IMG/VR virus record: IMGVR_UViG_3300017719_002653
Span: 1-30,757 of that record
Reading direction: 5' to 3' (one strand)
Source: a virus
DNA: 30,757 nucleotides
Each line of letters begins with the position of its first letter. Position 1 is the stretch's first letter. The translations under genes were made by a program, and so were the position numbers. The notes beneath the pieces were generated by a model. That model saw only the letters and a list, made by a program, of their open reading frames with translations. It did not search any database and had not been told where the DNA came from. Positions 12,252-21,424 of the stretch are shown in pieces.

Positions 12252-14475
12252 GCTATACAGGGTCTTAGAGGATTACATCCCAAAGACTGTAATGACCAAC
12301 AAAAACAAGAGTGGTAGTTGGAAGTATGGTTATGACTCAAAGTACGATGTGGTTATAATATCTAAGACGGGTCAGATAGGAGAGGTTGTGAGTATACAAG
12401 GTCTACCTATTGCTCTTCCAAAAGCACCCAAGGAGTGTCGTCAGCGACACTCAAAAAAATCAGAACAATATTGGGAAAGATATCCTATACCAAAGGAGCT
12501 AAATAAAATTCAATCTATATTTCAGTGGAATGAACAGCACGCAGTATTTAAAAACAGTTGGGTTGATTACATAGAAGAAGAGTTCAACAGAAGAGAAGAG
12601 GGGCATTGGTTTATGAACAATGGAAAGAAAACCTACATAACAGGTGGACACTATATGTATCTTCAATGGACAAAGATTGATATTGGATATCCGGATTACA
12701 GAGAAGCTAACAGGATACTTTACCTTTTTTGGGAAGCCTGTAAAGCAGATAGCAGAAGTTTTGGTATGGACTATCTCAAGATACGACGTTCGGGATTCTC
12801 TTATATGGGCTCAGAAGAGTGTGCAAACATAGGGACTATATCTAAGGATTCAAGGATAGGAATATTATCCAAGACAGGAGCGGACGCAAAGAAGATGTTC
12901 ACAGACAAGGTTGTGCCTGTAGTAAATAACTATCCATTTTTCTTTAAGCCCATACAGGATGGTATGGATAAACCAAAAACAGAATTAGCATTTAGAATAC
13001 CTGCCTCTAAGATTACAAAGAAGAATATGTACGATGTATCTGATGGTGAGATGCAGGGACTTGACACAACAATAGATTGGAAGAACACAGACGACAACAG
13101 TTATGATGGTGAAAAATTACTATTGCTGATACACGATGAAAGCGGGAAGTGGATTAAACCTAACAGCATTCTAAATAATTGGCGAGTAACAAAAACGTGC
13201 TTACGTTTGGGTAGTAAGATTATAGGCAAGTGTATGATGGGTTCAACATCTAATGCTTTAGCGAAAGGTGGAGGAAACTTTAAAAAACTTTACGAAGACT
13301 CAAGGCTCACAACACGAAATGCTAACGGACAGACGAAGAGCGGTATGTATTCTTTATTTATTCCAATGGAATGGAATATGGAGGGGTTTATTGACAGATA
13401 CGGTATGCCTGTTTTTAGGAAGCCGCCTGTTGAGGTATTAGGCGTTGACAATGAAATGATTTCAAATGGAGCTATAGATTATTGGGAAGCAGAGGTGGAT
13501 TCATTAAAGAATGACCCCGATGCACTGAATGAGTTCTATCGTCAGTTTCCAAGAACAGAGTCTCACGCATTCAGAGACGAAAGCAAAGAGTCTTTATTCA
13601 ACCTCACAAAGATATATCAGCAGATAGACTACAATGATTCAATGATAAAAGAACACCACATAACAAGAGGTTCTTTTCATTGGAGAGACGGTATAAAGGA
13701 TACCGATGTAATATTTACACCCGATAGTCGTGGTAGATTTAAAGTTTCTTGGACACCGAGGAAAGGTTTGAACAATAGGGTGTCTGTTAAGAACGGTATT
13801 AAGTATCCGGGGAATGAACATATGGGGGCATTTGGATGTGACTCCTATGACATATCCGGAGTAGTAGGCGGCGGCGGTTCTAATGGTGCACTTCACGGAT
13901 TAACCAAGTTTAGTATGGAGGATGCTCCTTCTAATGAGTTCTTTCTTGAGTATGTAGCAAGACCTCAGACAGCAGAGATTTTTTATGAAGAGGTTTTGAT
14001 GGCGTGTATTTTTTACGGTATGCCTATACTTATAGAGAACAACAAACCAAGACTATTATACCATTTTAAGAATAGAGGATACAGGGGGTTTTGTATGAAC
14101 AGACCCGACAAGACATATACAAAGCTGTCTAAGACAGAAAAAGAGCTCGGCGGTATACCTAATACAAGTGAGGATGTTAAACAAGCTCACGCCTCAGCTA
14201 TTGAATCCTACATAGAGAAGTATGTGGGTATGGATATGGACGGAACTTTTAGAGATAACGACACTATGGGTACAATGCCTTTTGTTAGAACGCTTGAAGA
14301 TTGGGCTAAGTTTGATATAAACAATAGAACCAAGTATGATGCCTCTATTAGTTCGGGGCTTGCAATAATGGCGTGTCAGAAACATCTATACACCCCACAG
14401 AAAAAAGAGTCAAAAATAAAAGTTAACTTTGCAAGGTATAGTAACACAGGAACATTAAGTGAGATAATCAGATGA
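12229..14475 (+). CDS. terL: Terminase large subunit
   Basis: 748 residues from TTG 12229, inside the previous gene; ATG 12292 (residue 22) is an alternative. It is the ATP-driven DNA-packaging motor and nuclease. A Walker A-like loop lies at 184-195 (KIRRSGFSYMGS, a deviating P-loop). Walker B is LLLLIHDE (297-304) and the coupling motif is MGSTS (337-341). The RNase H-type nuclease shows D538 in AFGCDSYDIS, E603 in PILIENN and D704 in TKYDASISSG, a full metal triad. It is long for a TerL, with about 100 extra N-terminal residues. The portal follows with an ATGA overlap. One dyad copy lies in the 5' part (12434), sharing 23 bases with the capsid terminator. Confidence 0.95.
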   Translation: MQKDTQDKLYRVLEDYIPKTVMTNKNKSGSWKYGYDSKYDVVIISKTGQIGEVVSIQGLPIALPKAPKECRQRHSKKSEQYWERYPIPKELNKIQSIFQWNEQHAVFKNSWVDYIEEEFNRREEGHWFMNNGKKTYITGGHYMYLQWTKIDIGYPDYREANRILYLFWEACKADSRSFGMDYLKIRRSGFSYMGSEECANIGTISKDSRIGILSKTGADAKKMFTDKVVPVVNNYPFFFKPIQDGMDKPKTELAFRIPASKITKKNMYDVSDGEMQGLDTTIDWKNTDDNSYDGEKLLLLIHDESGKWIKPNSILNNWRVTKTCLRLGSKIIGKCMMGSTSNALAKGGGNFKKLYEDSRLTTRNANGQTKSGMYSLFIPMEWNMEGFIDRYGMPVFRKPPVEVLGVDNEMISNGAIDYWEAEVDSLKNDPDALNEFYRQFPRTESHAFRDESKESLFNLTKIYQQIDYNDSMIKEHHITRGSFHWRDGIKDTDVIFTPDSRGRFKVSWTPRKGLNNRVSVKNGIKYPGNEHMGAFGCDSYDISGVVGGGGSNGALHGLTKFSMEDAPSNEFFLEYVARPQTAEIFYEEVLMACIFYGMPILIENNKPRLLYHFKNRGYRGFCMNRPDKTYTKLSKTEKELGGIPNTSEDVKQAHASAIESYIEKYVGMDMDGTFRDNDTMGTMPFVRTLEDWAKFDINNRTKYDASISSGLAIMACQKHLYTPQKKESKIKVNFARYSNTGTLSEIIR
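12430..12452. repeat. Dyad copy 3, 23-bp block shared with capsid terminator
   Basis: Contains AGTGTC-N6-GACACT at 12434-12451, extended to an 8-bp stem (GAGTGTCG/CGACACTC) with loop TCAG. The 23-bp block is identical to 19585-19607. Here it is coding (KECRQRH) in a frame different from the other coding copies, and an A-run follows instead of a T-run. Confidence 0.75.
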
Positions 14476-16907
14476 AAGACGTAAAAATAAATATTTCATC
14501 TGCAGGTTTCCCAAGTCAGTTTGTATCGGATGCTGAGAAAGCTACCGACGAGTTTGGATTACAGATTGGACAGGCTATTCAATATGAATGGTTTAAAAAA
14601 GACGGGCAACAATGCAGATTCTACAGTCAATGGAGAGACTTTAATAAGCTAAGATTATACGCACGAGGTGAACAGTCTGTTGCTAAATATAAGAACGAAC
14701 TTGCTATTGATGGTGACCTTTCTTATCTCAACTTAGATTGGACACCCGTACCTGTTATACCTAAATTTGTTGACATTGTTGTTAATGGAATGTCTGACAG
14801 ATTGTTTAAGGTTAAGGCTTATGCTCAAGATGCACTGTCTCAATCAAAGAGAAGCAAGTATCAAGATATGGTTGAGGGTCAAATGGTTGCCAAAGAGACT
14901 CTTAATATTATTAAAGAAAAAACAGGAGCGAATCCTTTTATTATAGAGCCCGAAGAACTTCCTAATACAGACGAAGAGATGTCTTTGTATATGAACCTAA
15001 ACTACAAGCCTGCCATTGAGATAGCAGAGGAGGAAGCTATAAACACTATACTTGAAGAGAATCATTACCAAGACCTTAGAAAGAGATGCGACTATGACCT
15101 CGCTACATTAGGTGTTAGTATGGCTAAGCACAACTTCCTAAAGGGTTCGGGTGTTGAGGTAGAGTATGTTGACCCTGCGAATGTGGTATACAGCTACACT
15201 GAAGACCCACACTTTAAAGATTGTTTTTATTGGGGAGAGATTAAGACACTACCTATCGTAGAGTTATTAAAGATAGACCCTTCATTGACAAGAGAAGATT
15301 TAGAGGAGATAGCTAAGTACAGTCAAAATTGGTACAACTACTACAACGTTGCTCAGTATTACGAGAACGATATTTTTTATAGAGATACCGTAACCGTTAT
15401 GTACTTTAACTACAAGACCACAAAGAAGATGGTCTATAAGAAAAAAATTCTTGAAACAGGAGGCAGTAAAGTTGTGGAGAAAGACGACCAATTTAATCCT
15501 CCTACTGAGATGATGGAGGAAGGTCGATTCGAAAAGATTGAGAAGACCATTGATGTATGGTATGACGGTGTTATGGTTATGGGAACCAATATTCTACTAA
15601 AGTGGGAGTTAGCTCAGAATATGGTACGTCCAAAATCTTCAAGTCAGCACGCACTACCAAACTATGTTGCTGTGGCTCCAAGAATGTACAAGGGAGTTAT
15701 TGAATCGTTGGTTAGAAGAATGATTCCTTTTGCTGATTTGATTCAGATGACACACCTAAAACTACAGCAGGTAATATCAAGGGTTGTCCCCGACGGTGTA
15801 TACATAGATGCAGATGGATTAAATGAGGTTGACTTAGGAACAGGTCAAGCTTACAATCCCGAAGATGCGTTACGTATGTATTTTCAGACGGGTAGTGTTA
15901 TTGGTAGGAGTTATACTCAAGACGGAGATTATAATCAAGGCAAGGTTCCAATAAAGGAGCTTCAGTCCTCATCGGGAGCGAGTAAGACACAGATGCTTTT
16001 AACAAACTATAATCATTATCTAAATATGATTAGAACTGTAACCGGACTTAACGAAGCTCGTGACGCATCTACTCCGGACCCTAACTCTTTAGTTGGCTTA
16101 CAGAAGCTTGCTGCGCTAAACTCTAATACAGCAACACGACACATACTCGATGGTAGTCTTTATATATTTAGGAGCTTGTCAGAGGCTCTTACATACAGAG
16201 TAGCAGACATATTAGAGTATGCCGATTTTAAAGATGATTTTGTAAACAAGATAGGGAAGTATAACGTGAGTATACTTAATGATATCTCAGACCTTTACAT
16301 ATATGATTTCGGTATTTTTATAGAGGTAAGTCCCGATGAAGAGCAACAAGCACAGCTTGAGCAGAACATACAGATGGCTCTACAGAAGCAGGATATAAAT
16401 CTTGAGGATGCTATTGACATAAGAGAACTCAAGAATATAAAGCTTGCGAATCAGTTGCTTAAAGTAAAGAGAGTTCAGAAGGAAGAGAAAGAATTAAAGA
16501 AACAAAAAGAACTACAGCAGAATCAAGCTCAGCTTAATATGCAGTCACAACAGATGGCGGCACAAACATCTATGCAGAAACAGCAAGCAGAGTTACAGGG
16601 TAAGATGCAGCTTAAGCAAGCTGAGGTGGCATTTGAGATTGAGAAGCTTAAGAACGAGGCTCAGCTTAAGAAAGAGCTTATGCAGACGGAGTTTGATTTT
16701 AATATGCAGCTTAGAGATATGAGTGAGAATGCACTACAGAGTAGAGAGAATCAGAGAGAGACTGCTAAGTCAGACCGTATTAGTCAGCAGAACACTGAGC
16801 AATCTAAGCTTATAGACCAAAGAAAAAACAATCTACCCCCACAGACATTTGAGTCTAACGAGGATAGCCTTGATGGATTTGATATGGCAGAGTTTGAGCC
16901 GAGATAG
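14472..16907 (+). CDS. Portal protein
   Basis: 811 residues, the dodecameric ring through which DNA enters and leaves the capsid. It follows terL with an ATGA overlap and precedes the scaffold, the standard place. The N-terminal wing includes WRDFNKLRLYARGEQ and PKFVDIVVNGMSDRLF. A central region resembles the stem/crown of large podovirus portals (VAPRMYKGVIESLVRRMIPF, then DLIQMTHLKLQQVISR). The C-terminal part, from about 640, is a long Gln/Lys-rich coiled coil ending in an acidic tail (DSLDGFDMAEFEPR). Similar long portals with Gln-rich tails occur in Bacteroidetes podoviruses, from memory. Confidence 0.9.
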   Translation: MKDVKINISSAGFPSQFVSDAEKATDEFGLQIGQAIQYEWFKKDGQQCRFYSQWRDFNKLRLYARGEQSVAKYKNELAIDGDLSYLNLDWTPVPVIPKFVDIVVNGMSDRLFKVKAYAQDALSQSKRSKYQDMVEGQMVAKETLNIIKEKTGANPFIIEPEELPNTDEEMSLYMNLNYKPAIEIAEEEAINTILEENHYQDLRKRCDYDLATLGVSMAKHNFLKGSGVEVEYVDPANVVYSYTEDPHFKDCFYWGEIKTLPIVELLKIDPSLTREDLEEIAKYSQNWYNYYNVAQYYENDIFYRDTVTVMYFNYKTTKKMVYKKKILETGGSKVVEKDDQFNPPTEMMEEGRFEKIEKTIDVWYDGVMVMGTNILLKWELAQNMVRPKSSSQHALPNYVAVAPRMYKGVIESLVRRMIPFADLIQMTHLKLQQVISRVVPDGVYIDADGLNEVDLGTGQAYNPEDALRMYFQTGSVIGRSYTQDGDYNQGKVPIKELQSSSGASKTQMLLTNYNHYLNMIRTVTGLNEARDASTPDPNSLVGLQKLAALNSNTATRHILDGSLYIFRSLSEALTYRVADILEYADFKDDFVNKIGKYNVSILNDISDLYIYDFGIFIEVSPDEEQQAQLEQNIQMALQKQDINLEDAIDIRELKNIKLANQLLKVKRVQKEEKELKKQKELQQNQAQLNMQSQQMAAQTSMQKQQAELQGKMQLKQAEVAFEIEKLKNEAQLKKELMQTEFDFNMQLRDMSENALQSRENQRETAKSDRISQQNTEQSKLIDQRKNNLPPQTFESNEDSLDGFDMAEFEPR

Positions 16908-16935
16908 TTAAATAAAATGTAACAAAATTTATTAT

Positions 16936-16943
16936 TAACTTTG
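16936..16943 (+). promoter_or_regulatory. -7 element, TAACTTTG (head-gene promoter)
   Basis: Matches TAnnTTTG, same octamer as at 3517, ending 15 nt before the ATG at 16959. It would drive scaffold and major capsid protein. Confidence 0.65.
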
Positions 16944-16958
16944 TAAAAATATAATTAA

Positions 16959-18092
16959 ATGGAATTTAAAGTAAAAGAAGTTTCCGGTACAGAGCAAAAG
17001 TCTCGTGCGGAAGTAGAAGAAGAATTATTAGCAAAAGCAGCGGCAGCTAATGAAGGAAATGAAACTAACTTGGAAGGAGTGGAGACAAGCACTGAGAGTG
17101 CCCCCGCCCCGCAAGAGCAAGAAACAATACAGCCGGAAGGCGAAACACAAACTCAGTCCTCAGAGTTAAAAGAGGAAGACGTTCTTTCATATATTAAGAA
17201 TAGGTACGATAAGGAGATAGACTCTGTGGGTCAGTTGTTTGATGCAAAAGAATCAAACGAAGAACTACCCGAAGATGTTGCAGCTTACTTTGAGTACAAG
17301 AAAAAAACAGGACGTGGAATTGAAGACTATGTTAAATTAAACCAAGACTTCGATTCTATGGACGAAAACACTTTGCTAAAGAATTATATTCTTTCTACAG
17401 AAGAAGAATTAGATTCTGATGATGTAGATGTTTTGTTAGATGACTATAGCTATGATATAGATGTTGATGACGAAACAGACATAAAGAAAATAAAGTTAGC
17501 GAAGAAAAAAGCGATTGGAAAAGCCAAGAAGTATTTCAATGAGCAGAAAGAGATGTACAAACAGCCCCTTGAGTCAAGTACGGTTGAACTCTCTGAAAGT
17601 GAGAAGAAAGAGCGCGAGGCATACAACCAATATATAGAAGAAGCAAAGAGCTTTGAAGAGGAACAAAAGCGGAGACGTGATTGGTTCGTGGAAAAGACAG
17701 ATGAGGTATTCTCAGATTTCAAAGGTTTTGATTTCAAGATAGGAGAGGACCAAGTTCTGACTTACACCCCCACAAATGTGGACGACCTAAAAAAAAGAAA
17801 CTTAGATACAAGTAACTTTATGAAGAAGTTTGTTGATGAGAACGGTTTGATTAGTGACGCTACAGGATTTCATAAAGCTTTAGCTATAGCATCAAATCCC
17901 GAAAGGTATGCCAAGTTCTTTTACGAACAAGGTTTAGCTGCAGGAACTGAAGGTGTTACGAAGAAGATGAAAAACATTAATATGTCTGAACGTAAAGCAC
18001 CCGAAGTTACTTCAAAGGGAGGGATGCAGGTTAAGTCTTTGAATCCCGACAATGGTAGAGGTTTAAAGATTAGAAAAATAAAAAGATTATAA
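16959..18092 (+). CDS. Scaffold protein
   Basis: 377 residues, very acidic in its first half (EVEEELLAKAAAANEGNE; the Gln/Glu/Pro-rich 45-68; LDSDDVDVLLDDYSYDIDVD) and mostly helical. The end is basic (GRGLKIRKIKRL), as expected of scaffolds that bind the capsid protein through a C-terminal basic segment. It lies between portal and major capsid protein, has its own promoter at 16936, and is sized like a podovirus scaffold. No protease motif is visible, so it may be released whole or cleaved elsewhere. Assignment rests on composition and position. Confidence 0.85.
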   Translation: MEFKVKEVSGTEQKSRAEVEEELLAKAAAANEGNETNLEGVETSTESAPAPQEQETIQPEGETQTQSSELKEEDVLSYIKNRYDKEIDSVGQLFDAKESNEELPEDVAAYFEYKKKTGRGIEDYVKLNQDFDSMDENTLLKNYILSTEEELDSDDVDVLLDDYSYDIDVDDETDIKKIKLAKKKAIGKAKKYFNEQKEMYKQPLESSTVELSESEKKEREAYNQYIEEAKSFEEEQKRRRDWFVEKTDEVFSDFKGFDFKIGEDQVLTYTPTNVDDLKKRNLDTSNFMKKFVDENGLISDATGFHKALAIASNPERYAKFFYEQGLAAGTEGVTKKMKNINMSERKAPEVTSKGGMQVKSLNPDNGRGLKIRKIKRL

Positions 18093-18120
18093 ACAATTAA
18101 CAAAGCCCTCTGAATAAAAT

Positions 18121-18126
18121 AGGAGG
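18121..18126 (+). promoter_or_regulatory. Strong Shine-Dalgarno AGGAGG before the capsid gene
   Basis: AGGAGG is followed by 11 nt and then the major capsid ATG at 18138. It is the only clear Shine-Dalgarno before a start in this window, where most starts have only A-rich leaders, as usual in Bacteroidetes. The spacing is slightly long. Confidence 0.5.
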
Positions 18127-18137
18127 CACAAAGAAAA

Positions 18138-19568
18138 ATGGCAGTAGAACCTACTCCCGGTTTTGATTTGCAACCGTCGGCACAACAAGTGCCAACAGCG
18201 ACAAATTACATAACCAATTTTGATTTCTTGAATCAGTATCTTCCGGATACTTACGAGAAAGAATTCGAGCGATACGGAAATCGCACAATTAGTTCATTCC
18301 TAAGATTAGTTGGAGCAGAGATGCCTTCTAACTCTGACTTAGTGAAATGGGCAGAACAAGGACGTTTACACACGAAGTATGTAAATTGTCAGTCGAGCGC
18401 AGCCGCAGCGGCTAACAGTGCTACAATCACTGTTAACGATACAGGTGTACCCGGATTTACTGCAAGCAATGGTATCGCAGTTCGTGTTGGACAAACAGTT
18501 ATGATTGTTGACAATGCAAGCGGCGGAAGTAACAAAGCTATTGTTACTGCTGTTGATTTAGCTAACGACGATTTTGACGTAGCTTACTACGAAGCAGGTG
18601 GTCAAGATTTTACAGGTGGTGCAGGAACAGCTTGTACTGTATTTATTTACGGTTCTGAGTTCAAGAAAGGAACAGAAGGAATGGTTGGTTCTTTAGAGGC
18701 TGACGATATCTTCTTTGAGAACTCTCCGATTATCTTAAAAGATAAGTACGCAGTATCGGGTTCTGATATGGCACAGATTGGATGGGTTGAAGTAACGACT
18801 GAGAATGGTGCTACAGGATACCTTTGGTACTTAAAGTCTGAGCACGAAACTCGTCTACGTTTTGACGATTACTTGGAAACTTCAATGATTGAGGCAGTTC
18901 CTGCTGAAGCTCCAACTGCGGGTACGGGTAACGCTCAAGACTTAGGTTTCAAAGGTTCTGAGGGTATTTTCTACTCTGTTAAGAATCGTGGTAACGTATG
19001 GTCCGGTGGTAACCCTACTGACCTTATAGGTTTTGACTCTATCATTTCAAGATTAGATAAGCAGGGTGCTATTGAGGAGAATGTTATTTTCCTTGACAGA
19101 GACTTTGGTTTCGATATCGACGATATGTTAGCAGCTCAGAACTCTTACGGAGCAGGTGGTACATCTTACGGATTGTTTGACAATGACGAGGAGATGGCAC
19201 TTAACCTTGGATTCACAGGATTCCGAAGAGGATATGACTTCTACAAGTCTGATTGGAAATACTTGAACGACCCAACAATGCGCGGAGGTTTACCTACAGG
19301 TGCAGGTTCGGGAGCGGTAAACGGATTGATGGTTCCTGCAGGTTCCACATCTGTGTATGACCAAATCCTTGGTAAGAACGCTAAGCGTCCATTCCTACAC
19401 GTTCGTTACCGAGCGTCAGAAACTGAAGACCGAAGATACAAGTCTTGGGTAACAGGTTCTGCAGGTGGTGCAGCAACATCTTCTTTAGATGCAATGGAGG
19501 TTCACTTCCTATCTGAAAGATGTGTATGTACTATGGGTGCAAACAACTTCTTCATTTTTGAAGACTAA
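18138..19568 (+). CDS. Major capsid protein
   Basis: 476 residues, right after the scaffold and ended by a strong terminator, as for the most abundant virion protein. The N-terminus (NYITNFDFLNQYLPDTYEKE) is helical. At about 85-173 a beta-rich stretch (RVGQTVMIVDN, KAIVTAVDLANDDFDVAYYE, CTVFIYGSEF) appears inserted and resembles modules in the proteins at 7944 and 20471. Residues after about 250 (FIIFED ending preceded by DAMEVHFLSERCVCTMG) fit an HK97-type coat fold. Preceded by an unusual AGGAGG. No cleavage site is obvious. Confidence 0.88.
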   Translation: MAVEPTPGFDLQPSAQQVPTATNYITNFDFLNQYLPDTYEKEFERYGNRTISSFLRLVGAEMPSNSDLVKWAEQGRLHTKYVNCQSSAAAAANSATITVNDTGVPGFTASNGIAVRVGQTVMIVDNASGGSNKAIVTAVDLANDDFDVAYYEAGGQDFTGGAGTACTVFIYGSEFKKGTEGMVGSLEADDIFFENSPIILKDKYAVSGSDMAQIGWVEVTTENGATGYLWYLKSEHETRLRFDDYLETSMIEAVPAEAPTAGTGNAQDLGFKGSEGIFYSVKNRGNVWSGGNPTDLIGFDSIISRLDKQGAIEENVIFLDRDFGFDIDDMLAAQNSYGAGGTSYGLFDNDEEMALNLGFTGFRRGYDFYKSDWKYLNDPTMRGGLPTGAGSGAVNGLMVPAGSTSVYDQILGKNAKRPFLHVRYRASETEDRRYKSWVTGSAGGAATSSLDAMEVHFLSERCVCTMGANNFFIFED

Positions 19569-19584
19569 GAGTTGATACAATACG

Positions 19585-19614
19585 AAGGAGTGTCGTCAGC
19601 GACACTCCTTTTTT
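19585..19614 (+). terminator. Capsid-gene terminator containing dyad copy 4
   Basis: Stem GGAGTGTCG (19587-19595) and CGACACTCC (19600-19608) with loop TCAG and a six-T run to 19614. It contains AGTGTC-N6-GACACT at 19590-19607, and 19585-19607 is identical to 12430-12452 in terL. It ends the scaffold/capsid transcript. Confidence 0.88.
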
Positions 19615-19636
19615 ACTTTAATATAACTTAAATCAA

Positions 19637-20386
19637 ATGAAAAAACAACAACAATACGTTGACAAAACGTACAGATTACTAAGGGATGCAGCACCCTTAT
19701 CTTTTATGCTGCCTGTCAGAAACTCAAGAAGAAGTCCGCTTCTACATTTTGATGAAGACAAAGGAATTAACAGACCATTACGATACGCAGTAAACCAAAA
19801 GTCTCCATTTGAGGATGAACAGGATGGTAATGCTATTGTAGAGCCTGTGGTTTTTGAAGACGGTTTCTTAATAGTATCAAGAACCAATCAAGTTCTTCAA
19901 GAATTTTTACACTACCATCCGCTTAATGGAAAAAGATTTGCTGAAGTAAACGAAGAGAAAGATGCTTCTGATATTGTTGAGGCACTTAATGCAGAAGTAG
20001 ATGCTTTAGTTGAGGCAAGAAAACTAACAGTAGAGCAGCTTGAAACAATAGCGAGAGTAGTAATTGGCGCAGGTGCTGCCAATATGACAACAGCAGAACT
20101 TCGTAGAGATATGCTTATTTTTGCTAAGAATGCTCCAAGTGACTTCTTAAATCTTATATCTGACCCTGCTGTAAAGCTACAGTCTACAGTTCAAAAATTC
20201 TTTGACGATAGATTATTGGCTTTTAGGAATCAGAAAAAAGAAGTTTACTTTAATTTACCGGGTAACAAAAAAAGAATGATGAACATACCATTTGGTGAAG
20301 ACCCTATGTATGTAGTAACTTCTTATATGCAATCTGACGAGGGAGTAGAGATACTTGAGTATCTTGAAAAGCAGTTGGAAGAATAA
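19637..20386 (+). CDS. Putative head or neck protein
   Basis: 249 residues, hydrophilic, no membrane segment. The N-terminal part (TYRLLRDAAPLSFMLPVRNS, then RRSPLLHFDEDKGINRPLRY) is probably extended or beta. The middle is helical (VEALNAEVDALVEARKLTVE, LETIARVVIGAG). The C-terminus is again mixed (MYVVTSYMQSDEGVEILEYL). It sits between two terminators with no TAnnTTTG element, so expression likely depends on read-through or a weak promoter. Proteins of this kind follow the capsid gene in related marine phages, from memory. It may be a head-completion or capsid-associated protein; no family named. Confidence 0.7.
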   Translation: MKKQQQYVDKTYRLLRDAAPLSFMLPVRNSRRSPLLHFDEDKGINRPLRYAVNQKSPFEDEQDGNAIVEPVVFEDGFLIVSRTNQVLQEFLHYHPLNGKRFAEVNEEKDASDIVEALNAEVDALVEARKLTVEQLETIARVVIGAGAANMTTAELRRDMLIFAKNAPSDFLNLISDPAVKLQSTVQKFFDDRLLAFRNQKKEVYFNLPGNKKRMMNIPFGEDPMYVVTSYMQSDEGVEILEYLEKQLEE

Positions 20387-20411
20387 TTTTATTTTGCTTG
20401 TACTATGAGTA

Positions 20412-20442
20412 AGGGGGCTTTTAAGGAGCCCTCTTTTTTTTT
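20412..20442 (+). terminator. Intrinsic terminator after head genes
   Basis: Stem AGGGGGCT (20412-20419) and AGCCCTCT (20427-20434) with one G-U pair, a 7-nt loop and a nine-T run. A promoter follows within 4 bases, so this is a tight transcript boundary. Confidence 0.85.
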
Positions 20443-20445
20443 GCT

Positions 20446-20453
20446 TATCTTTG
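20446..20453 (+). promoter_or_regulatory. -7 element, TATCTTTG (tail-gene promoter)
   Basis: Matches TAnnTTTG, directly after the terminator T-run, and ends 17 nt before the ATG at 20471. It would drive the connector and nozzle genes. Confidence 0.7.
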
Positions 20454-20470
20454 TGTAAAGAAGATAACGA

Positions 20471-21421
20471 ATGATAAACTCAGTAAGAAATACAGTTCTA
20501 TCTATACTGAACAAGAACAACTACGGATACATCTCTCCATCAGACTTTAACCTATTTGCTAAACAGGCGCAAATGGATATATTTGAGGATTACTTTTATC
20601 AGTATAACTATCAGTTATTAAAAGAGAATGCAAGACAATCGGGTACAGGATATGCCGACATAAAAAAGGGGTATGAAGAAGTGATTGAGGTGTTCTCAGA
20701 AACTAAGTACCTTACTAACAGCACCAACAACACATTCTTTTTACCTGCTCAGATATACACAGGAGATGATTACTATTTGATAAACAAGGTGTTGGGATAT
20801 CAAACCACTGCAGCTACAGGAACTGTGACCACAGTTACAGCAGGACAGCTTGTCGATACAAATGTAAACTTTCAATCTTTAGGTGTGCAGGTGGGTGATA
20901 TTGTTTTTAACTACAGACCTACAGCACCAACTTTTGCTACTGTTACTAACGTTGTAAATGCAACAACCTTAGATTTATCTTCGGGTATCTTTGATAACGT
21001 TTTAGACTTGGGTGCTTCATATGCAGTGTTTAAGCCTAAACAAAATGAGCTTGAGAAGGTTACGCTTAGCAAGATTACGATGCTAAACAATTCAATGCTA
21101 ACCGCACCAAACAGATTGTTTCCTGCATACTCACAAGAGGGTGGTCTTTTAACCGCATATCCATCTGATTTAACAGAGGGAATACTTTGTCAGTACATTC
21201 GATACCCTAAAGACCCAAAGTGGACGTATGTGCAATTAACAAACGGAGAGCCATCGTTTGATTCAAGTCAGTCAGACTATCAAGATTTTGAGCTTCCTAA
21301 TGATGATGAGCCATCTTTGATTATGAAGATACTTCAGTACGCAGGAATGTCTATCAGAGAGATACAAGCTGTACAGTTTGGACAGGCACAGGACCAAGAA
21401 GATTCACAAGAAGAAAAATAA
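20471..21421 (+). CDS. Head-tail connector / tail-ring protein 1
   Basis: 316 residues. The helical N-terminus (VRNTVLSILNKNNYGYISPS, then DFNLFAKQAQMDIFEDYFYQ) is a pattern I associate with neck proteins of crAss-like and marine Bacteroidetes podoviruses. Residues about 112-188 form a beta-rich insert (VQVGDIVFNY, ATVTNVVNATTLDLSSGIF, ASYAVFK) like that in 7944-8405. The end is acidic and Gln-rich (QDQEDSQEEK). It starts the tail unit, directly before another connector. Role in joining portal and tail is inferred from place and N-terminal likeness. Confidence 0.75.
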   Translation: MINSVRNTVLSILNKNNYGYISPSDFNLFAKQAQMDIFEDYFYQYNYQLLKENARQSGTGYADIKKGYEEVIEVFSETKYLTNSTNNTFFLPAQIYTGDDYYLINKVLGYQTTAATGTVTTVTAGQLVDTNVNFQSLGVQVGDIVFNYRPTAPTFATVTNVVNATTLDLSSGIFDNVLDLGASYAVFKPKQNELEKVTLSKITMLNNSMLTAPNRLFPAYSQEGGLLTAYPSDLTEGILCQYIRYPKDPKWTYVQLTNGEPSFDSSQSDYQDFELPNDDEPSLIMKILQYAGMSIREIQAVQFGQAQDQEDSQEEK

Positions 21422-21424
21422 ACT

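Noticed and set aside
14771-14790. Further TGTTGAC copies as distant iterons
   Set aside because: Single copies inside genes are expected by chance for a 7-bp word in 30 kb and show no phasing.
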